Origin: Sinorhizobium meliloti
GTDB lineage: Bacteria > Pseudomonadota > Alphaproteobacteria > Rhizobiales > Rhizobiaceae
Reading direction: 5' to 3'
DNA: 64,000 nucleotides
Assembly: GCF_035610345.1 (NCBI RefSeq)
Contig: NZ_CP141213.1
Coordinates: forward strand, 496,001 to 560,000
Shown: one piece after another, positions 8,638 to 17,684 of the stretch
Position numbering within the stretch: position 1 is the stretch's first letter
Layout: every line of letters begins with the position of its first letter
Translations under genes and position numbers: made by a program
The notes under the pieces: model-generated
What the model saw: the letters and a program-made list of their open reading frames with translations, nothing else
The model's database searches: none
What the model was told of the DNA's origin: nothing

Positions 8638-9581
8638 TTGCGTTTCTCCGGAATGCCCTTCTTCGAGCGGGCGAGTTCGATCCGCCACCGCTGCTGCGGA
8701 TCGGCATAGGTGCGCCACCAGCTCGACAGGATATTGAGCGAAAGCGTCGTCAAAAGGATCGCCAGCCCCGGCCAGAAGGCGATCCACCAGGCGGTCGAGA
8801 GATAGCCGCGGCCGGTCGCGACCATGGCCCCCCAGGTGAATTCAGGCGCCTGGATGCCGAGGCCGAGGAAGCTCAGCGACGACTCGGCGAGAACGACGGT
8901 CGCGAAGTCGATGGCTCCGATCGTGACCAGCGTCGGCAGCACGATCGGGGCGATGTGACGGAAAAGGATGCGCGTGTGGTTGGCGCCGAGCGCGACGGCG
9001 GCGCTGACGAACATCCGCTCTCTCACCTCGAGCACTTCCGCACGCGTGGTGCGCAGATAGATCGGCACGCGGGTGATCGCCAGCACCAGGATGAGGTTGG
9101 TGACGGAAGGGCCCAGGCTGAAGAGGACGATCAGCGCCAGCAGCAGCGAAGGAAAGCTCATCACGATGTCAGCACCGCGCATGATCATCGTGCCGGCGGC
9201 GCCTCGCGAATAGCCGGCAATCAAGCCGAGCATGCCGCCGATGACGACCGAGCAGAGCACCGCAAAAAACGCAATGCCGATCGTGTTCTGCGCACCCACC
9301 ACGAGGCGCGCGAGCAGGCTGCGGCCGAGCGTGTCGGCGCCGAGCACATAGGTCCAACCTTGAGACAGGCTGAACGGCGCCATGTTTCGTGCGCGGAAAT
9401 TCGGTTTGTCGATGAGGTCGCCCATCAGCCACGGACCGAAAACGGCGCATGCGACCACGACCAGCAGGAAGATCACGGCGGCGAGCGCAAGCCAGTCCCG
9501 GCTGACGAGACGCAGTATCTGAAAACGCGAGACTTTCGTCTCGGGGGTATCGGCGGAAGTCGTCATGGCCGTCGCACTCAT
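8634..9581 (-). CDS. Oligopeptide-type ABC transporter permease (DppC-like)
   Basis: This 315-residue inner-membrane permease has a cytoplasmic N-terminus, a first membrane segment near residue 38 (LALAAVIFLLVVVACAVFG) and the periplasmic motif LGADTLGRSLLARLVVG typical of DppC. The cytoplasmic EAA loop that contacts the ATPase reads AVALGANHTRILFRHIAPI. It overlaps both neighbours by four bases, so the operon is tightly coupled. The substrate class is not readable from the permease. Confidence 0.93.
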   Translation of the reverse strand: MSATAMTTSADTPETKVSRFQILRLVSRDWLALAAVIFLLVVVACAVFGPWLMGDLIDKPNFRARNMAPFSLSQGWTYVLGADTLGRSLLARLVVGAQNTIGIAFFAVLCSVVIGGMLGLIAGYSRGAAGTMIMRGADIVMSFPSLLLALIVLFSLGPSVTNLILVLAITRVPIYLRTTRAEVLEVRERMFVSAAVALGANHTRILFRHIAPIVLPTLVTIGAIDFATVVLAESSLSFLGLGIQAPEFTWGAMVATGRGYLSTAWWIAFWPGLAILLTTLSLNILSSWWRTYADPQQRWRIELARSKKGIPEKRK

Positions 9582-10501
9582 CTCGTTTCAAACCTTATGC
9601 GTGGATCGAGCCGCGCATAGACGAGGTCTATCGCGATGTTCAGGACGAAGATGGCAATCGCCGTCACCAGCACCGTCGCCTGGATGAGCGCGAAGTCGCG
9701 CCGTACGATCGCGTCGATCATGAGCTTGCCGATCCCCGGCCAGCCGAAGATGGTTTCCACGACGACGGCGCCGTTGACGAGGCTTGCGGCGAGGTCGCCG
9801 GCGACGGTGATGACCGGGAGGAGCGAGTTGCGCAGGGCGTGCCGGAAGACGATCCGGGACCGGTTCACGCCCTTGGCCCGCGCGGTCTTCACATAGGGCG
9901 AGGCAAGCGCACCCATCATCGTGCCGCGAACGACCTGGACCAGCAGGCCGAAGGGTCTGAGGGTCAGCACGAAGATCGGCATGATCCAATGCAGCGCCGT
10001 TCCCGTCCCGGAGGTCGGAAGCAGGCCCAGTCCGACGGAGAAGACAAGGATCGCCACGATCGCAACCCAGAAATCCGGGGCGCTGGCGCCCGCCAGCGAC
10101 GCGGTGCTCGCGATCTTGTCGAACAGGCTGTTCGGGCGCGCCGCGGCAAGCGACCCGACGACGACGGCGAGACAGAGAGAAAGAACGATCGCGATCACGG
10201 CGAGCTTCAGCGTTTGCGGAAAGGCCTCGAGCGCTACTTCCATGGCCGGCCGGTTGCGGCTCAGCGCGTCCCCGAAATCGAAGCGCGCGAGATCGACCAG
10301 GTAACGGCCGAATTGCACGACCAGGGGATCGTTGAAGCCGTGCGCTTCCGAGAAGGCCTGACGCTGCGCTTCGGAAGAATCGAGCGGCAGATAGAGATAG
10401 GCCGGATCGCCGGTAAGCCTCGAGAGGAAGAAGACGAGCACCAGAAGTCCGATCACCGCGATCAGGCTCTGGCCGGCGCGTCTGAGAATGAAAGCGAACA
10501 C
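9578..10501 (-). CDS. Oligopeptide-type ABC transporter permease (DppB-like)
   Basis: The 307-residue permease opens with the DppB-type segment RRAGQSLIAVIGLLVLVFFL and has the family motif RLTGDPAYLYLP. Five to six membrane segments follow, and the EAA loop reads TARAKGVNRSRIVFRHAL. It pairs with the DppC-like permease downstream (four-base overlap). It is separated from the binding-protein gene by 72 bases holding a GC-rich hairpin, a common arrangement that keeps binding protein in excess. Confidence 0.93.
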   Translation of the reverse strand: MFAFILRRAGQSLIAVIGLLVLVFFLSRLTGDPAYLYLPLDSSEAQRQAFSEAHGFNDPLVVQFGRYLVDLARFDFGDALSRNRPAMEVALEAFPQTLKLAVIAIVLSLCLAVVVGSLAAARPNSLFDKIASTASLAGASAPDFWVAIVAILVFSVGLGLLPTSGTGTALHWIMPIFVLTLRPFGLLVQVVRGTMMGALASPYVKTARAKGVNRSRIVFRHALRNSLLPVITVAGDLAASLVNGAVVVETIFGWPGIGKLMIDAIVRRDFALIQATVLVTAIAIFVLNIAIDLVYARLDPRIRFETR

Positions 10502-10532
10502 GGCGTTTCCTTTCCACCGTAATCAAGGAGGG

Positions 10533-10559
10533 CGCCGCGACGTGAGACACGCCGCGGCG
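10533..10559 (-). terminator. Intra-operon hairpin between binding protein and permease genes
   Basis: A seven-base-pair stem (CGCCGCG / CGCGGCG) lies between the binding-protein stop and the DppB-like start. There is no T-run. It may act as an mRNA-stabilising or partial-termination hairpin. This is inference from position. Confidence 0.35.
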
Positions 10560-10573
10560 GCAGGTCGGGTTCG

Positions 10574-12082
10574 TCAGTCCTTGAAATGGATCTCGGAGAG
10601 CGCGATTTCGCTGTTCGTCTTGAGGTCCGGCTTCCAGTCGAGGCGCGAGCCGACGCGGACATAGCCGATCATGTGGTACATCGGCACGTCTGCGACGATC
10701 TCGTCGTGCACCTTCGCGAAGACCTCCTGAAACAGCTTTTCACGCTCGTCGCCGGTCGCAGCCATCGCCTTTTTCAGCACGACGTCGAGGTCGGGATCGG
10801 CGATCGTCGAATATTGTCCCTCGCTCAGATACATGACCGGAGCGGTAAACCCGGCGTCGCCCGTGTTGTTGTCGTGCTGCTGCTGGAAGAGCGTCGGCCC
10901 CCGTCCCTCCGGGAAGGGCTTGTCGAGATAGCGCACCCAGTCGGCCGCTTCGAGCTGGCGTATGGAGACGTTGAGCCCGATTTCCTGCCACATGGACCGC
11001 ATCGCTTCGAGGCTTTCGGCCGAGTTCGGGAAGAAACCGTTGCGCCCGATCAGCACGATCTCCTTGTCGACCGGAGCACCCTCGGCCTTGGCTTGCTCGA
11101 CCAGCTTCATCGCCTCTTCGGGATTGTAGGTCCATGGCTTGATATCGGGGTTATGACCGCGAACGCCCGGGACGACCATTTGCGAAGCCCGCAGAACGTC
11201 CTTGCCGAACAGCGCTTCGCCCATGCCGTCCCAATCGATGGCCATGTTGAGCGCCTTGCGGATGCGGACATCGTCGAGCGGCGGAATCTGCGCATCGATG
11301 CGCATGCGCGTCGTCTCTGAGTTCAGATAGGCAAAGTCCGACTCGGCATTGGTCGCGTCCTGCACGGCGATGGATGGGGTCATGTCCGCTTCGCCGGATT
11401 CGACCATGGCCGCCCGGATGGCCGACTCGCTGCGCCAGACATAGGTCGCGCGCGTGACGTCCGGCTTGGCGCCCCAGTAGGCATCGTGACGCTTCAGGAC
11501 GATCTGCTCGTTGGACTTGCTTTCGACGACATAGGGTCCCGTGCCCACGGGATCGTTGCTTTCCTTGTCGAACGGCATGTTGGGGGAGACGATCTGCACG
11601 GTGCCGAGCAGCGTCGGCATGATCGGCACCGGGCTGTCGGAGGAGATCTCCACCGTCTGCGCATCGATCGCCTTCGGCGTCAGTTTGACGTCGCCGAATT
11701 TCGAGCGGCTGTCGCAGGTGAGGTCGGGGTTCATCAGGCGATTGATGGACTTGACCACCGCTTCGGCGTCGAATGCCGCGCCGTCCTGAAACTTGACGCC
11801 GCTCTTGAGATGCACACGCCAGGTCAGGTCGTCCACCTGCTCCCATTTTTCCGCTAGCCAGGGGCCGACGGTGCCCTTCTCCGTGTCGATGACAGTCAGG
11901 GTCTCGGTAATGTTTGAATTGATGATGCGGCCGATATCCGACCTGATGGAGCGACAGGGATCGAGATTGGCCGGCTGCTCCGGCAACACGATCTTCACCT
12001 CGCCTTCGGCCGCCATCGCGACGCCCGAAAAGAGCGTCGCGGTCAAGAGCGCCACGGCGCGGGTACAATAGCGGATGGTCAT
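10574..12082 (-). CDS. Family 5 extracellular solute-binding protein (DppA/OppA-like)
   Basis: The 502-residue periplasmic receptor has a clear signal peptide (MTIRYCTRAVALLTATLFSG, cleavage likely after AMAA). The mature part holds SBP family 5 features: VGPWLAEKWEQVDDLTWRVH, the LKSGVKFQDG motif and DPVGTGPYVVES. The ATG at 12082 follows GAGGAGGAGAAAGAA, which decides it over upstream in-frame starts. Family 5 receptors bind peptides, but also opines, sugars-acid conjugates and nickel. Coupling to a sugar-acid dehydratase regulon through a shared operator suggests a non-peptide ligand. Confidence 0.9.
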   Translation of the reverse strand: MTIRYCTRAVALLTATLFSGVAMAAEGEVKIVLPEQPANLDPCRSIRSDIGRIINSNITETLTVIDTEKGTVGPWLAEKWEQVDDLTWRVHLKSGVKFQDGAAFDAEAVVKSINRLMNPDLTCDSRSKFGDVKLTPKAIDAQTVEISSDSPVPIMPTLLGTVQIVSPNMPFDKESNDPVGTGPYVVESKSNEQIVLKRHDAYWGAKPDVTRATYVWRSESAIRAAMVESGEADMTPSIAVQDATNAESDFAYLNSETTRMRIDAQIPPLDDVRIRKALNMAIDWDGMGEALFGKDVLRASQMVVPGVRGHNPDIKPWTYNPEEAMKLVEQAKAEGAPVDKEIVLIGRNGFFPNSAESLEAMRSMWQEIGLNVSIRQLEAADWVRYLDKPFPEGRGPTLFQQQHDNNTGDAGFTAPVMYLSEGQYSTIADPDLDVVLKKAMAATGDEREKLFQEVFAKVHDEIVADVPMYHMIGYVRVGSRLDWKPDLKTNSEIALSEIHFKD

Positions 12083-12168
12083 TTCTTTCTCCTCCTCGAT
12101 AAAGACCAGGACGTTGCGGCGGGCCGTTTTCGGCCTCGTAGTCCTCCGGCACCGCATCCGCACTAGCG

Positions 12169-12184
12169 CACTAATGTATTAGTG
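12169..12184. promoter_or_regulatory. Probable GntR operator O2 before the importer operon
   Basis: CACTAATGTATTAGTG is palindromic except for its central two bases and matches the core of O1 (2526-2545). It lies between the DapA-like stop and the binding-protein start, 87 bases before that start. The importer operon therefore probably has its own regulated promoter. Confidence 0.72.
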
Positions 12185-12205
12185 TGTCCACACGAAAGTG
12201 TCAAC

Positions 12206-13162
12206 TCAGGCTGAAGCGGTCGCGGCTGCCTTTCCGGAGCGCCCCATGCAGGCGGCTTCAGCCGCCTTCAAGCGCTCAACCGCTACACCGACGGGGCCAA
12301 GCTTCGCAGCGCTCAGATTGGAGATCATCGGCATCAGCGGGCCCGTGTCGGCGATCCCCGCCAGCCGCATGCCGTCATGAAGCACCTGCAAACCGCCAAG
12401 GTCTGTGCGAACTCTCTCGAACTCCAGAAACGGCCGGCTGAGCTCCAATGCCTCGGCTCCGCGCCCGGCCTTGTAGAGCGTAAGGAGTTCCATCGCGGCC
12501 GAAGGGGCAATGCAGACCGCGCCCGAAGTATAGGTCGTCATTGCGCGGCGGCCGAGATGGTCGTGGATCGGCGTTTCGCCCATGCCACTCGCCATCCGGT
12601 CTTTCCCGATCGCCGCCATGACGGCGTCGAGATAGGCGTCCTGCGCCGGATCGGCCCGCTCCACCGCATATTTGACGAAATCGACCGCGCCTTCGGAGAC
12701 GAGGCGGGCAAGCTCGTCCGGATCGACATAATTCTCCCGCTTCAGATAGAGCACCAGGCCATGGCCAAGGACCGCCGCGAGGCGGCGCACGCCATTGGCG
12801 ACACCGACGGAATCTGCCGGAAACTGCGTCGGGAGCAGCATCACGTTCTTGAAACCCAGATCGCGGGCGATCGGCACCTGCGCCAGGGCCTTGCCGAAGT
12901 CCGGACCGATCGACGTGACGAGAGCGGTCTGCGGTGCAGCGCCCGCAATCACCGCCTCCATGCCCGCGCGATAGTCGTCCAGGCCGAAATGATAAAGGTT
13001 GGCATTTCCGCCATAGAGGAGAATACGCACCCCGCCTGCCTCGATATGGCGAATGATCGCCACGTTGGCGTCGGCGTTCACCGTCAGGTCCGCATTCAAC
13101 GCGATGGGCGGGACCGCCACCACGGAAGCTGCGTAATCACGGGCGTCAAGTCGAGTTTGCAT
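12206..13162 (-). CDS. DapA-family aldolase/dehydratase (dihydrodipicolinate synthase-like)
   Basis: The 318-residue product is a class I (Schiff-base) aldolase-fold enzyme. Lys164 in DFVKYAVER is the expected Schiff-base lysine and Tyr139 in GLVLYLKRE the proton-relay tyrosine. The phosphate/carboxylate-loop region reads LLYGGNANLYHF rather than the GTTGE of lysine-pathway enzymes, so this is not biosynthetic DapA. Sugar-acid members cleave or dehydrate 2-keto-3-deoxy acids, which is what the dehydratase at 2612-4333 would produce. The ATG at 13162 follows GGAGGAGG. It sits 67 bases after the GntR gene and is probably co-transcribed with it. Confidence 0.87.
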   Translation of the reverse strand: MQTRLDARDYAASVVAVPPIALNADLTVNADANVAIIRHIEAGGVRILLYGGNANLYHFGLDDYRAGMEAVIAGAAPQTALVTSIGPDFGKALAQVPIARDLGFKNVMLLPTQFPADSVGVANGVRRLAAVLGHGLVLYLKRENYVDPDELARLVSEGAVDFVKYAVERADPAQDAYLDAVMAAIGKDRMASGMGETPIHDHLGRRAMTTYTSGAVCIAPSAAMELLTLYKAGRGAEALELSRPFLEFERVRTDLGGLQVLHDGMRLAGIADTGPLMPMISNLSAAKLGPVGVAVERLKAAEAACMGRSGKAAATASA

Positions 13163-13229
13163 GAGAACCTCCTCCATAAGTCGGTTTTCATTACAACATG
13201 ACCGATGATTTGTAAAATATATTTACCTA

Positions 13230-13961
13230 TCAGGAGTCGATCGTTCCGTCCGTCATCCTTCGGCGCGCCTTGATGATGTGCGTTTCCATCGCCACCCGTG
13301 CCCATACGGCATCTTTCGTGCGGATCGCTTCGACGATCTCGGCATGTTCGGCAATGACCCGACGGGCGCGTGCCTGCGATCCGGACCGGGTGAGAGCAAG
13401 CGAGACATTCATGAAGCTGGTCAGCGAAACCTCCGAACCTTCCAGCGCCTTGGCGAAAAACTCGTTTCCTGTTCCCTCGCAGATCGCAAGATGGAAACGC
13501 CGGTCGCTTTCGGGAAGGAAAGCCCCGCGGCCGACCTCATGGGCGAAGGCCTCATGGGCTTCGAGGATGGCGGCAAGCTGCTTTTCCGTGCGCCGCTCCG
13601 CTGCCAGTGCTGCCGCTTGGCCTTCCACGTAGAAGCGAAGCTCCTGATAGCGCAGGAAACGCGAAATGTCCTCCAGGTCGGCCAGGTTCGGCAGATGTTG
13701 CGAGGGCCTGCTCAAGACATAGGTGCCGCTGCCACGCCGCGCTTCCACGAGGCCGTCGACCCGCAGGCGCGCAAGCGCCTCGCGGACGACCGGGCGCGAG
13801 ACGCCGAAGCGTTCGGCAAGTTCGTTCTCCGTCGGCAGCCGCGCGCCCGGTTGAAAGATGCCGTTCAATATGTCGTGCAGGATGCGCCCGTAGACCTGAT
13901 CGGCATAGCTCGACGGGCGGGTTTCGGCTAGGCTTTCGAGGATGGGCGACTTCGCGGGCAC
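13230..13961 (-). CDS. FadR-family GntR transcriptional regulator
   Basis: The product has 243 residues: an N-terminal winged helix (LPTENELAERFGVSRPVVRE with wing VEARRGSGTYV), then an alpha-helical FCD ligand domain with metal-site residues typical of the family (DRRFHLAICEGTGN and EHAEIVEAI). I chose GTG at 13961 because AGGAAGG lies seven bases upstream. An in-frame GTG at 14003 has no ribosome site and sits beside the operator. As the only FadR-type gene next to three copies of one palindrome, it is the likely repressor of the locus, autoregulated and released by a pathway intermediate. Confidence 0.88.
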   Translation of the reverse strand: MPAKSPILESLAETRPSSYADQVYGRILHDILNGIFQPGARLPTENELAERFGVSRPVVREALARLRVDGLVEARRGSGTYVLSRPSQHLPNLADLEDISRFLRYQELRFYVEGQAAALAAERRTEKQLAAILEAHEAFAHEVGRGAFLPESDRRFHLAICEGTGNEFFAKALEGSEVSLTSFMNVSLALTRSGSQARARRVIAEHAEIVEAIRTKDAVWARVAMETHIIKARRRMTDGTIDS

Positions 13962-14006
13962 GGCGATCCTTCCTGTCCTGCCGGGCCGGCCGGCGAGATC
14001 CACTTC

Positions 14007-14032
14007 ACACTAACACATTAATGCATTATTAC
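14007..14032. promoter_or_regulatory. Two overlapping degenerate operator copies (O3) between divergent GntR genes
   Basis: Two staggered 18-base matches to the O1 core, at 14007-14024 and 14015-14032, each agree at 14 of 18 positions by eye and share the TAATGCATTA core region. They lie between the two divergent regulator genes, fitting autoregulation with lower affinity than O1 or O2. Confidence 0.6.
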
Positions 14033-14064
14033 AGGATCTGGAACCGTCCTGGAGGATTGGATTT

Positions 14065-14769
14065 TTGATATCGGAAGCTCCGGCTGCCAAGCACCGCAGC
14101 GGCCTTGACCGCACCCGGCAGATCGCGCCGCAAATCGTGGAATATCTGCGCGAGAGGATCCTCGCACTCGACCTTGCCCCCGGTACGGCGCTCTCGCGCG
14201 TCGAGTTGCAGAAACAGTTCGGTCTCAGCCAGACGCCGGTGCGTGACGCGCTGATGCGCCTGGAGGAGGAAGGCCTCGTCACCGTCTATCCGCAATATGC
14301 GACGCTGGTGTCGAAAATCGATATCAATCTGGCACGCCAGACCCACCTCATGCGCCGCGCCGTCGAGCAGGAAGCCGTCTTCAATCTGGCGGAAAAGCCC
14401 GGCAGGCGGCAGATCGCAGACCGGCTGCGAGCGGCGAACACCAGGCTGAAAGCCCTCGCCTCCAAGGAACATGCGGAGTTTCTGGCGGCCGACCGTGCGT
14501 TCCACTTCATCATCTTCGAGGAAGCGGGGCTGGAGCATATCTGGCCGATCATCCGCCGCCACAGCGGCCATATCGATCGTCTGCGGCGTCTCAATCTCGT
14601 TAATGTCGGCACCAAACGTGTGGTGGACACGCACGACATGATCATCGAAAGCATCGAAAAGGGTGCGCCGGTCGAGGCAGCGCAGGCGATGAAGACCCAC
14701 CTCTCCGGCACGTTGTCGATGATCGACGACATCGCGGCGCGTTATCCGGACTACATAGAACTCGGCTAA
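14065..14769 (+). CDS. GntR-family transcriptional regulator (second)
   Basis: This 234-residue regulator has the winged helix ELQKQFGLSQTPVRDALMRL near residue 50 and an FCD-type helical domain (ADRAFHFIIFEEAGLEHIW, DTHDMIIESIEKG). It starts with TTG after GGAGG. It is divergent from the first GntR gene and only 100 bases before the TauE-like permease on the same strand. It could control that permease or act jointly on the shared operators. The two regulators are clearly different sequences, so this is not a recent duplication. Confidence 0.87.
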   Translation: MISEAPAAKHRSGLDRTRQIAPQIVEYLRERILALDLAPGTALSRVELQKQFGLSQTPVRDALMRLEEEGLVTVYPQYATLVSKIDINLARQTHLMRRAVEQEAVFNLAEKPGRRQIADRLRAANTRLKALASKEHAEFLAADRAFHFIIFEEAGLEHIWPIIRRHSGHIDRLRRLNLVNVGTKRVVDTHDMIIESIEKGAPVEAAQAMKTHLSGTLSMIDDIAARYPDYIELG

Positions 14770-14869
14770 CATGCCGGGAGCCACGCGCGGCCACCTCATC
14801 GATAGGTTCGCGGACGACGGTCCCGCGGATCTCCTTGTCTGATCCGGCTCGCCTGAGGGCAAGTTCGAC

Positions 14870-15628
14870 ATGATGGATTATCTGCTCCTCGCCGCCTCGG
14901 GTTTCATCGCCTGGATCGTTTCGACGATCGGCGGCGGAGGCGGAGCCATGCTTCTCGTGCCGCTCATCGGCTTCATCGCCGGTGCTCAGGCCGTCGCTCC
15001 CGTGGCCGCGGTCGCCACCGTCATTGCGGGAGGCGGGCGCATCCTGGTGTTTTTCCGGGATATCGAATGGCGCGTCGTCGCCTGGGGTCTCCCCGGCGCG
15101 GCCCTCGGCGGCGTCCTCGGCGCCGCCGCCTTCTCCAACACCTCGGCGGAATGGCTTCAGATCGTCGTCGGTCTGTTCCTGATCTCGACAATATTCCAGT
15201 ACGGCTTCGGCCGGCGGGAAAGGACCTTCGCGGCTGCAACCTGGTGGTTTTTCCCGGCACAATTCATCGTCGGATTTCTGTCCGGCCTGATCGGAGCCAT
15301 GGGGCCGATCCTCAACACGCTCTATCTCAATGCCGGCATCACCAAGGAAAAGATGGTGGGGACCAAAACAGCAATCTCCCTACCCATGCATCTCGCCAAG
15401 ATCGGCACCTATACGGCGTTCGGAGCATTGACAGGCAAGCTGCTGCTGTTCGGCATCGCAGCCGGGCTGGGTGCGCTTGTCTCCAACTGGCTCGCCAAGC
15501 GCGTGCTGACGAACATGAGCGAGCTGAATTTCCGCGCAATCGTGATCGGCTTCATGGCGCTGAGCGGAGCGTTGATGATCTGGGAGCAAAGGGAGACGCT
15601 CCTGCGGATTTTGCCGGGGAGCACTTGA
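14870..15628 (+). CDS. TauE/SafE-family membrane permease
   Basis: The 252-residue protein has seven to eight hydrophobic segments and the two TauE/SafE half-motifs: WIVSTIGGGGGAMLLVPLIG near residue 14 and IVGFLSGLIGAMGPILNTLY near 129. Relatives export sulfite, sulfoacetate or other small organic anions. It lies directly after a GntR regulator and is followed by a strong hairpin at 15690-15717. In this locus it may export a small acid; the substrate is not determined. Confidence 0.88.
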   Translation: MMDYLLLAASGFIAWIVSTIGGGGGAMLLVPLIGFIAGAQAVAPVAAVATVIAGGGRILVFFRDIEWRVVAWGLPGAALGGVLGAAAFSNTSAEWLQIVVGLFLISTIFQYGFGRRERTFAAATWWFFPAQFIVGFLSGLIGAMGPILNTLYLNAGITKEKMVGTKTAISLPMHLAKIGTYTAFGALTGKLLLFGIAAGLGALVSNWLAKRVLTNMSELNFRAIVIGFMALSGALMIWEQRETLLRILPGST

Positions 15629-15689
15629 TCCCGCCGATCGAGTGCGCACGGGTTCCACTCAGGATCTGGCCCGCCTACCGGGCCGCCGG

Positions 15690-15717
15690 GTGCCAGCCGG
15701 ACTTCTCCGGCTGGCAC
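15690..15717. terminator. Strong two-way terminator hairpin
   Basis: GTGCCAGCCGGA and its exact reverse complement form a 12-base-pair stem with a CTTC loop, between the convergent TauE-like and monooxygenase genes. No long T-run follows. Confidence 0.75.
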
Positions 15718-15723
15718 TGCCGA

Positions 15724-17526
15724 TCAGGATAGATGGTGGCGTTCCTGAAGGCCATAGACCGGCGTCGATATGCCTTCGCAGCGCGCTTTCAACTGCAGCG
15801 AAAGATATTGCGAATAATGCCGCGACTGATGCAGGTTGCCGCCGTGGAACCAGAGCGCCTCCTGCTGTGTCGGCTTCCACATGTTGCGCTGCTCACCCTC
15901 CCATGGACCCGGGTCTTTCGGCGTATCGGAGCCCAGGCCCCAGACCTTGCCGACCTTATCGGCGACCTCCTTCGAGATGAGGTCCGCTGCCCAGCCGTTC
16001 ATCGAACCGTAGCCCGTGGCGTAGACGACGAGTTCGGCCGGAAGCACGGTGCCGTCCTTCAGCACCACGGCATCCTCGGTCAGGTGGCTGACGTCGGAAC
16101 CGGACTTCAGTTTGATGCTGCCGTCGATGACGAGGTCGCAGGCGCCGACGTCGATATAATAGCCGGAGCCTCGGCGCAGATATTTCATGAACAGGCCGGA
16201 GCCGTCAGCGCCCCAGTCGAGCATGAAGCCGGCCTTTTCGAGATCGGCATAGAACCTGGCGTCCCGCTCGCGCATTTTCTCGTAAAGCGGAATCTGGAAC
16301 TCGTGCATGATTCGGTAGGGCAGCGAGGCGAAGATCAGGTCGGCCTTGCGCGTCGTCACGCCCGCGGCAAGCGCCCGCTCGGAATAAAGATCGCCGAGCC
16401 CGATCTCCATCAGCGTGTCCGATCTGACGATGTGGGTCGACGATCGCTGCACCATGGTCACATCGGCGCCGCCTTCCCAAAGTGCGGCGCAGATATCATG
16501 CGCGGAATTGTTGGAGCCGATGACCACCACCTTCTTGCCGCGATAGGCGTCCGGACCGGGATGCTGCGACGAATGTTGCTGCTCGCCCTTGAATATGTCC
16601 TGGCCTTCGAGCTTCGGCACGTTTGGCTTGCCGGACATGCCGGTTGCGAGAACGAGCTGCTTCGGCCTGAGGACGACCTCCTCGCCATTGCGCTCGACGA
16701 CCACCGTCCATTCCCTGGTCGCTTCGTCGTATCGGGCCGACTTGCAAGTTGTGGAACTCCAATAATTGAGTTCCATCACCCTGGTATACATCTCCAGCCA
16801 GTCGCCGATCTTGTCCTTCGGCGCAAAGACCGGCCAGTTTTCGGGGAAGGGGATATAGGGCAGATGGTCGTACCAGACCGGATCGTGCAGGCAGAGCGAC
16901 TTGTAGCGCTTGCGCCAGCTGTCGCCCGGTCGTTCGTTCTTCTCGATGATGATCGTCGGCACGCCGAGCTGCCGCAAGCGCGCGCCGAGCGCGATCCCGC
17001 CCTGGCCGCCGCCGATGATGACGGCATAGGGCTGCGTCGTGTAGCCGAGTTCGGCTGCTTCCGCTTCGCGCTTTTCCTTCCAGGTCCTGCGGTTCGGGTC
17101 ATGACCGTGTTCGGCGCCGAGCGGCCGCCTGAGCCCCTTCGGCTCCTCGTGCCCCTTGAGCTCCGTCATCGTCGTCAGGAGCGTCCAGATCAGTCCGTTC
17201 TTCAGGCGGATATGGCCGTGGCCGCGCGCCACCTCGGTCTCGAACTCGAACCACCCTTCGGTGACGCCGTCGCCGGCGCTTGCCGGTTCGTTCTCGTCCT
17301 GGCGCAGGCGCGCCGGCTTGATCGCCGCGAGCTGCGTCGTCAGCATGTCGCGGATCTGGTCCTGCCCCTCCATCGTTTTGAGATTCCAGGTGAAGGCAAC
17401 GAGGTCGCGCCAATAGCAGTCGGCTTGAAACAGATTGACGGCCGTATCGATGTCGCCCTGCTCAAGGGCTTTTCCGAGTTTGGCAAGCGCGGTATCGATG
17501 CGGGTGCCGGGACTTTCTTCAAGCAT
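15724..17526 (-). CDS. Flavin-containing monooxygenase with N-terminal NTF2/SnoaL-like domain
   Basis: The 600-residue product combines a front domain of about 130 residues that looks NTF2/SnoaL-like (ADCYWRDLVAFTWNLKTMEG) with a class B flavin monooxygenase. FAD binding: IIGGGQGGIALGARL at 171-185. FMO fingerprint F-x-G-x-x-x-H: FKGEQQHSSQH near 320. NADPH motif: VVVIGSNNSAHDI, with an Asn in place of the second Gly. ATG at 17526 follows GAGGAGG. Such enzymes oxygenate N- or S-containing or carbonyl substrates. A sigma-54 activator lies just upstream on the same strand and probably controls it. The substrate is unknown. Confidence 0.88.
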   Translation of the reverse strand: MLEESPGTRIDTALAKLGKALEQGDIDTAVNLFQADCYWRDLVAFTWNLKTMEGQDQIRDMLTTQLAAIKPARLRQDENEPASAGDGVTEGWFEFETEVARGHGHIRLKNGLIWTLLTTMTELKGHEEPKGLRRPLGAEHGHDPNRRTWKEKREAEAAELGYTTQPYAVIIGGGQGGIALGARLRQLGVPTIIIEKNERPGDSWRKRYKSLCLHDPVWYDHLPYIPFPENWPVFAPKDKIGDWLEMYTRVMELNYWSSTTCKSARYDEATREWTVVVERNGEEVVLRPKQLVLATGMSGKPNVPKLEGQDIFKGEQQHSSQHPGPDAYRGKKVVVIGSNNSAHDICAALWEGGADVTMVQRSSTHIVRSDTLMEIGLGDLYSERALAAGVTTRKADLIFASLPYRIMHEFQIPLYEKMRERDARFYADLEKAGFMLDWGADGSGLFMKYLRRGSGYYIDVGACDLVIDGSIKLKSGSDVSHLTEDAVVLKDGTVLPAELVVYATGYGSMNGWAADLISKEVADKVGKVWGLGSDTPKDPGPWEGEQRNMWKPTQQEALWFHGGNLHQSRHYSQYLSLQLKARCEGISTPVYGLQERHHLS

Positions 17527-17684
17527 GGGTATCCTCCTCTTCGCTTGGATAGCACACGGGCGGCTCCTCAACCGCCCGCAGACGCCAATCGTCGAACCAC
17601 CTTCTGCAATGACCGTGCCAGGGCAGAAAACCACGTATTTTCAAGGAGCAGAGAGCGTGGAGGTGTCGCATGAAGCGACGCGGC

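Noticed and set aside
13962..14003. Longer N-terminus of the FadR-type regulator from GTG at 14003
   Set aside because: No ribosome site precedes it and the codon abuts the operator; GTG at 13961 has AGGAAGG at the right distance.
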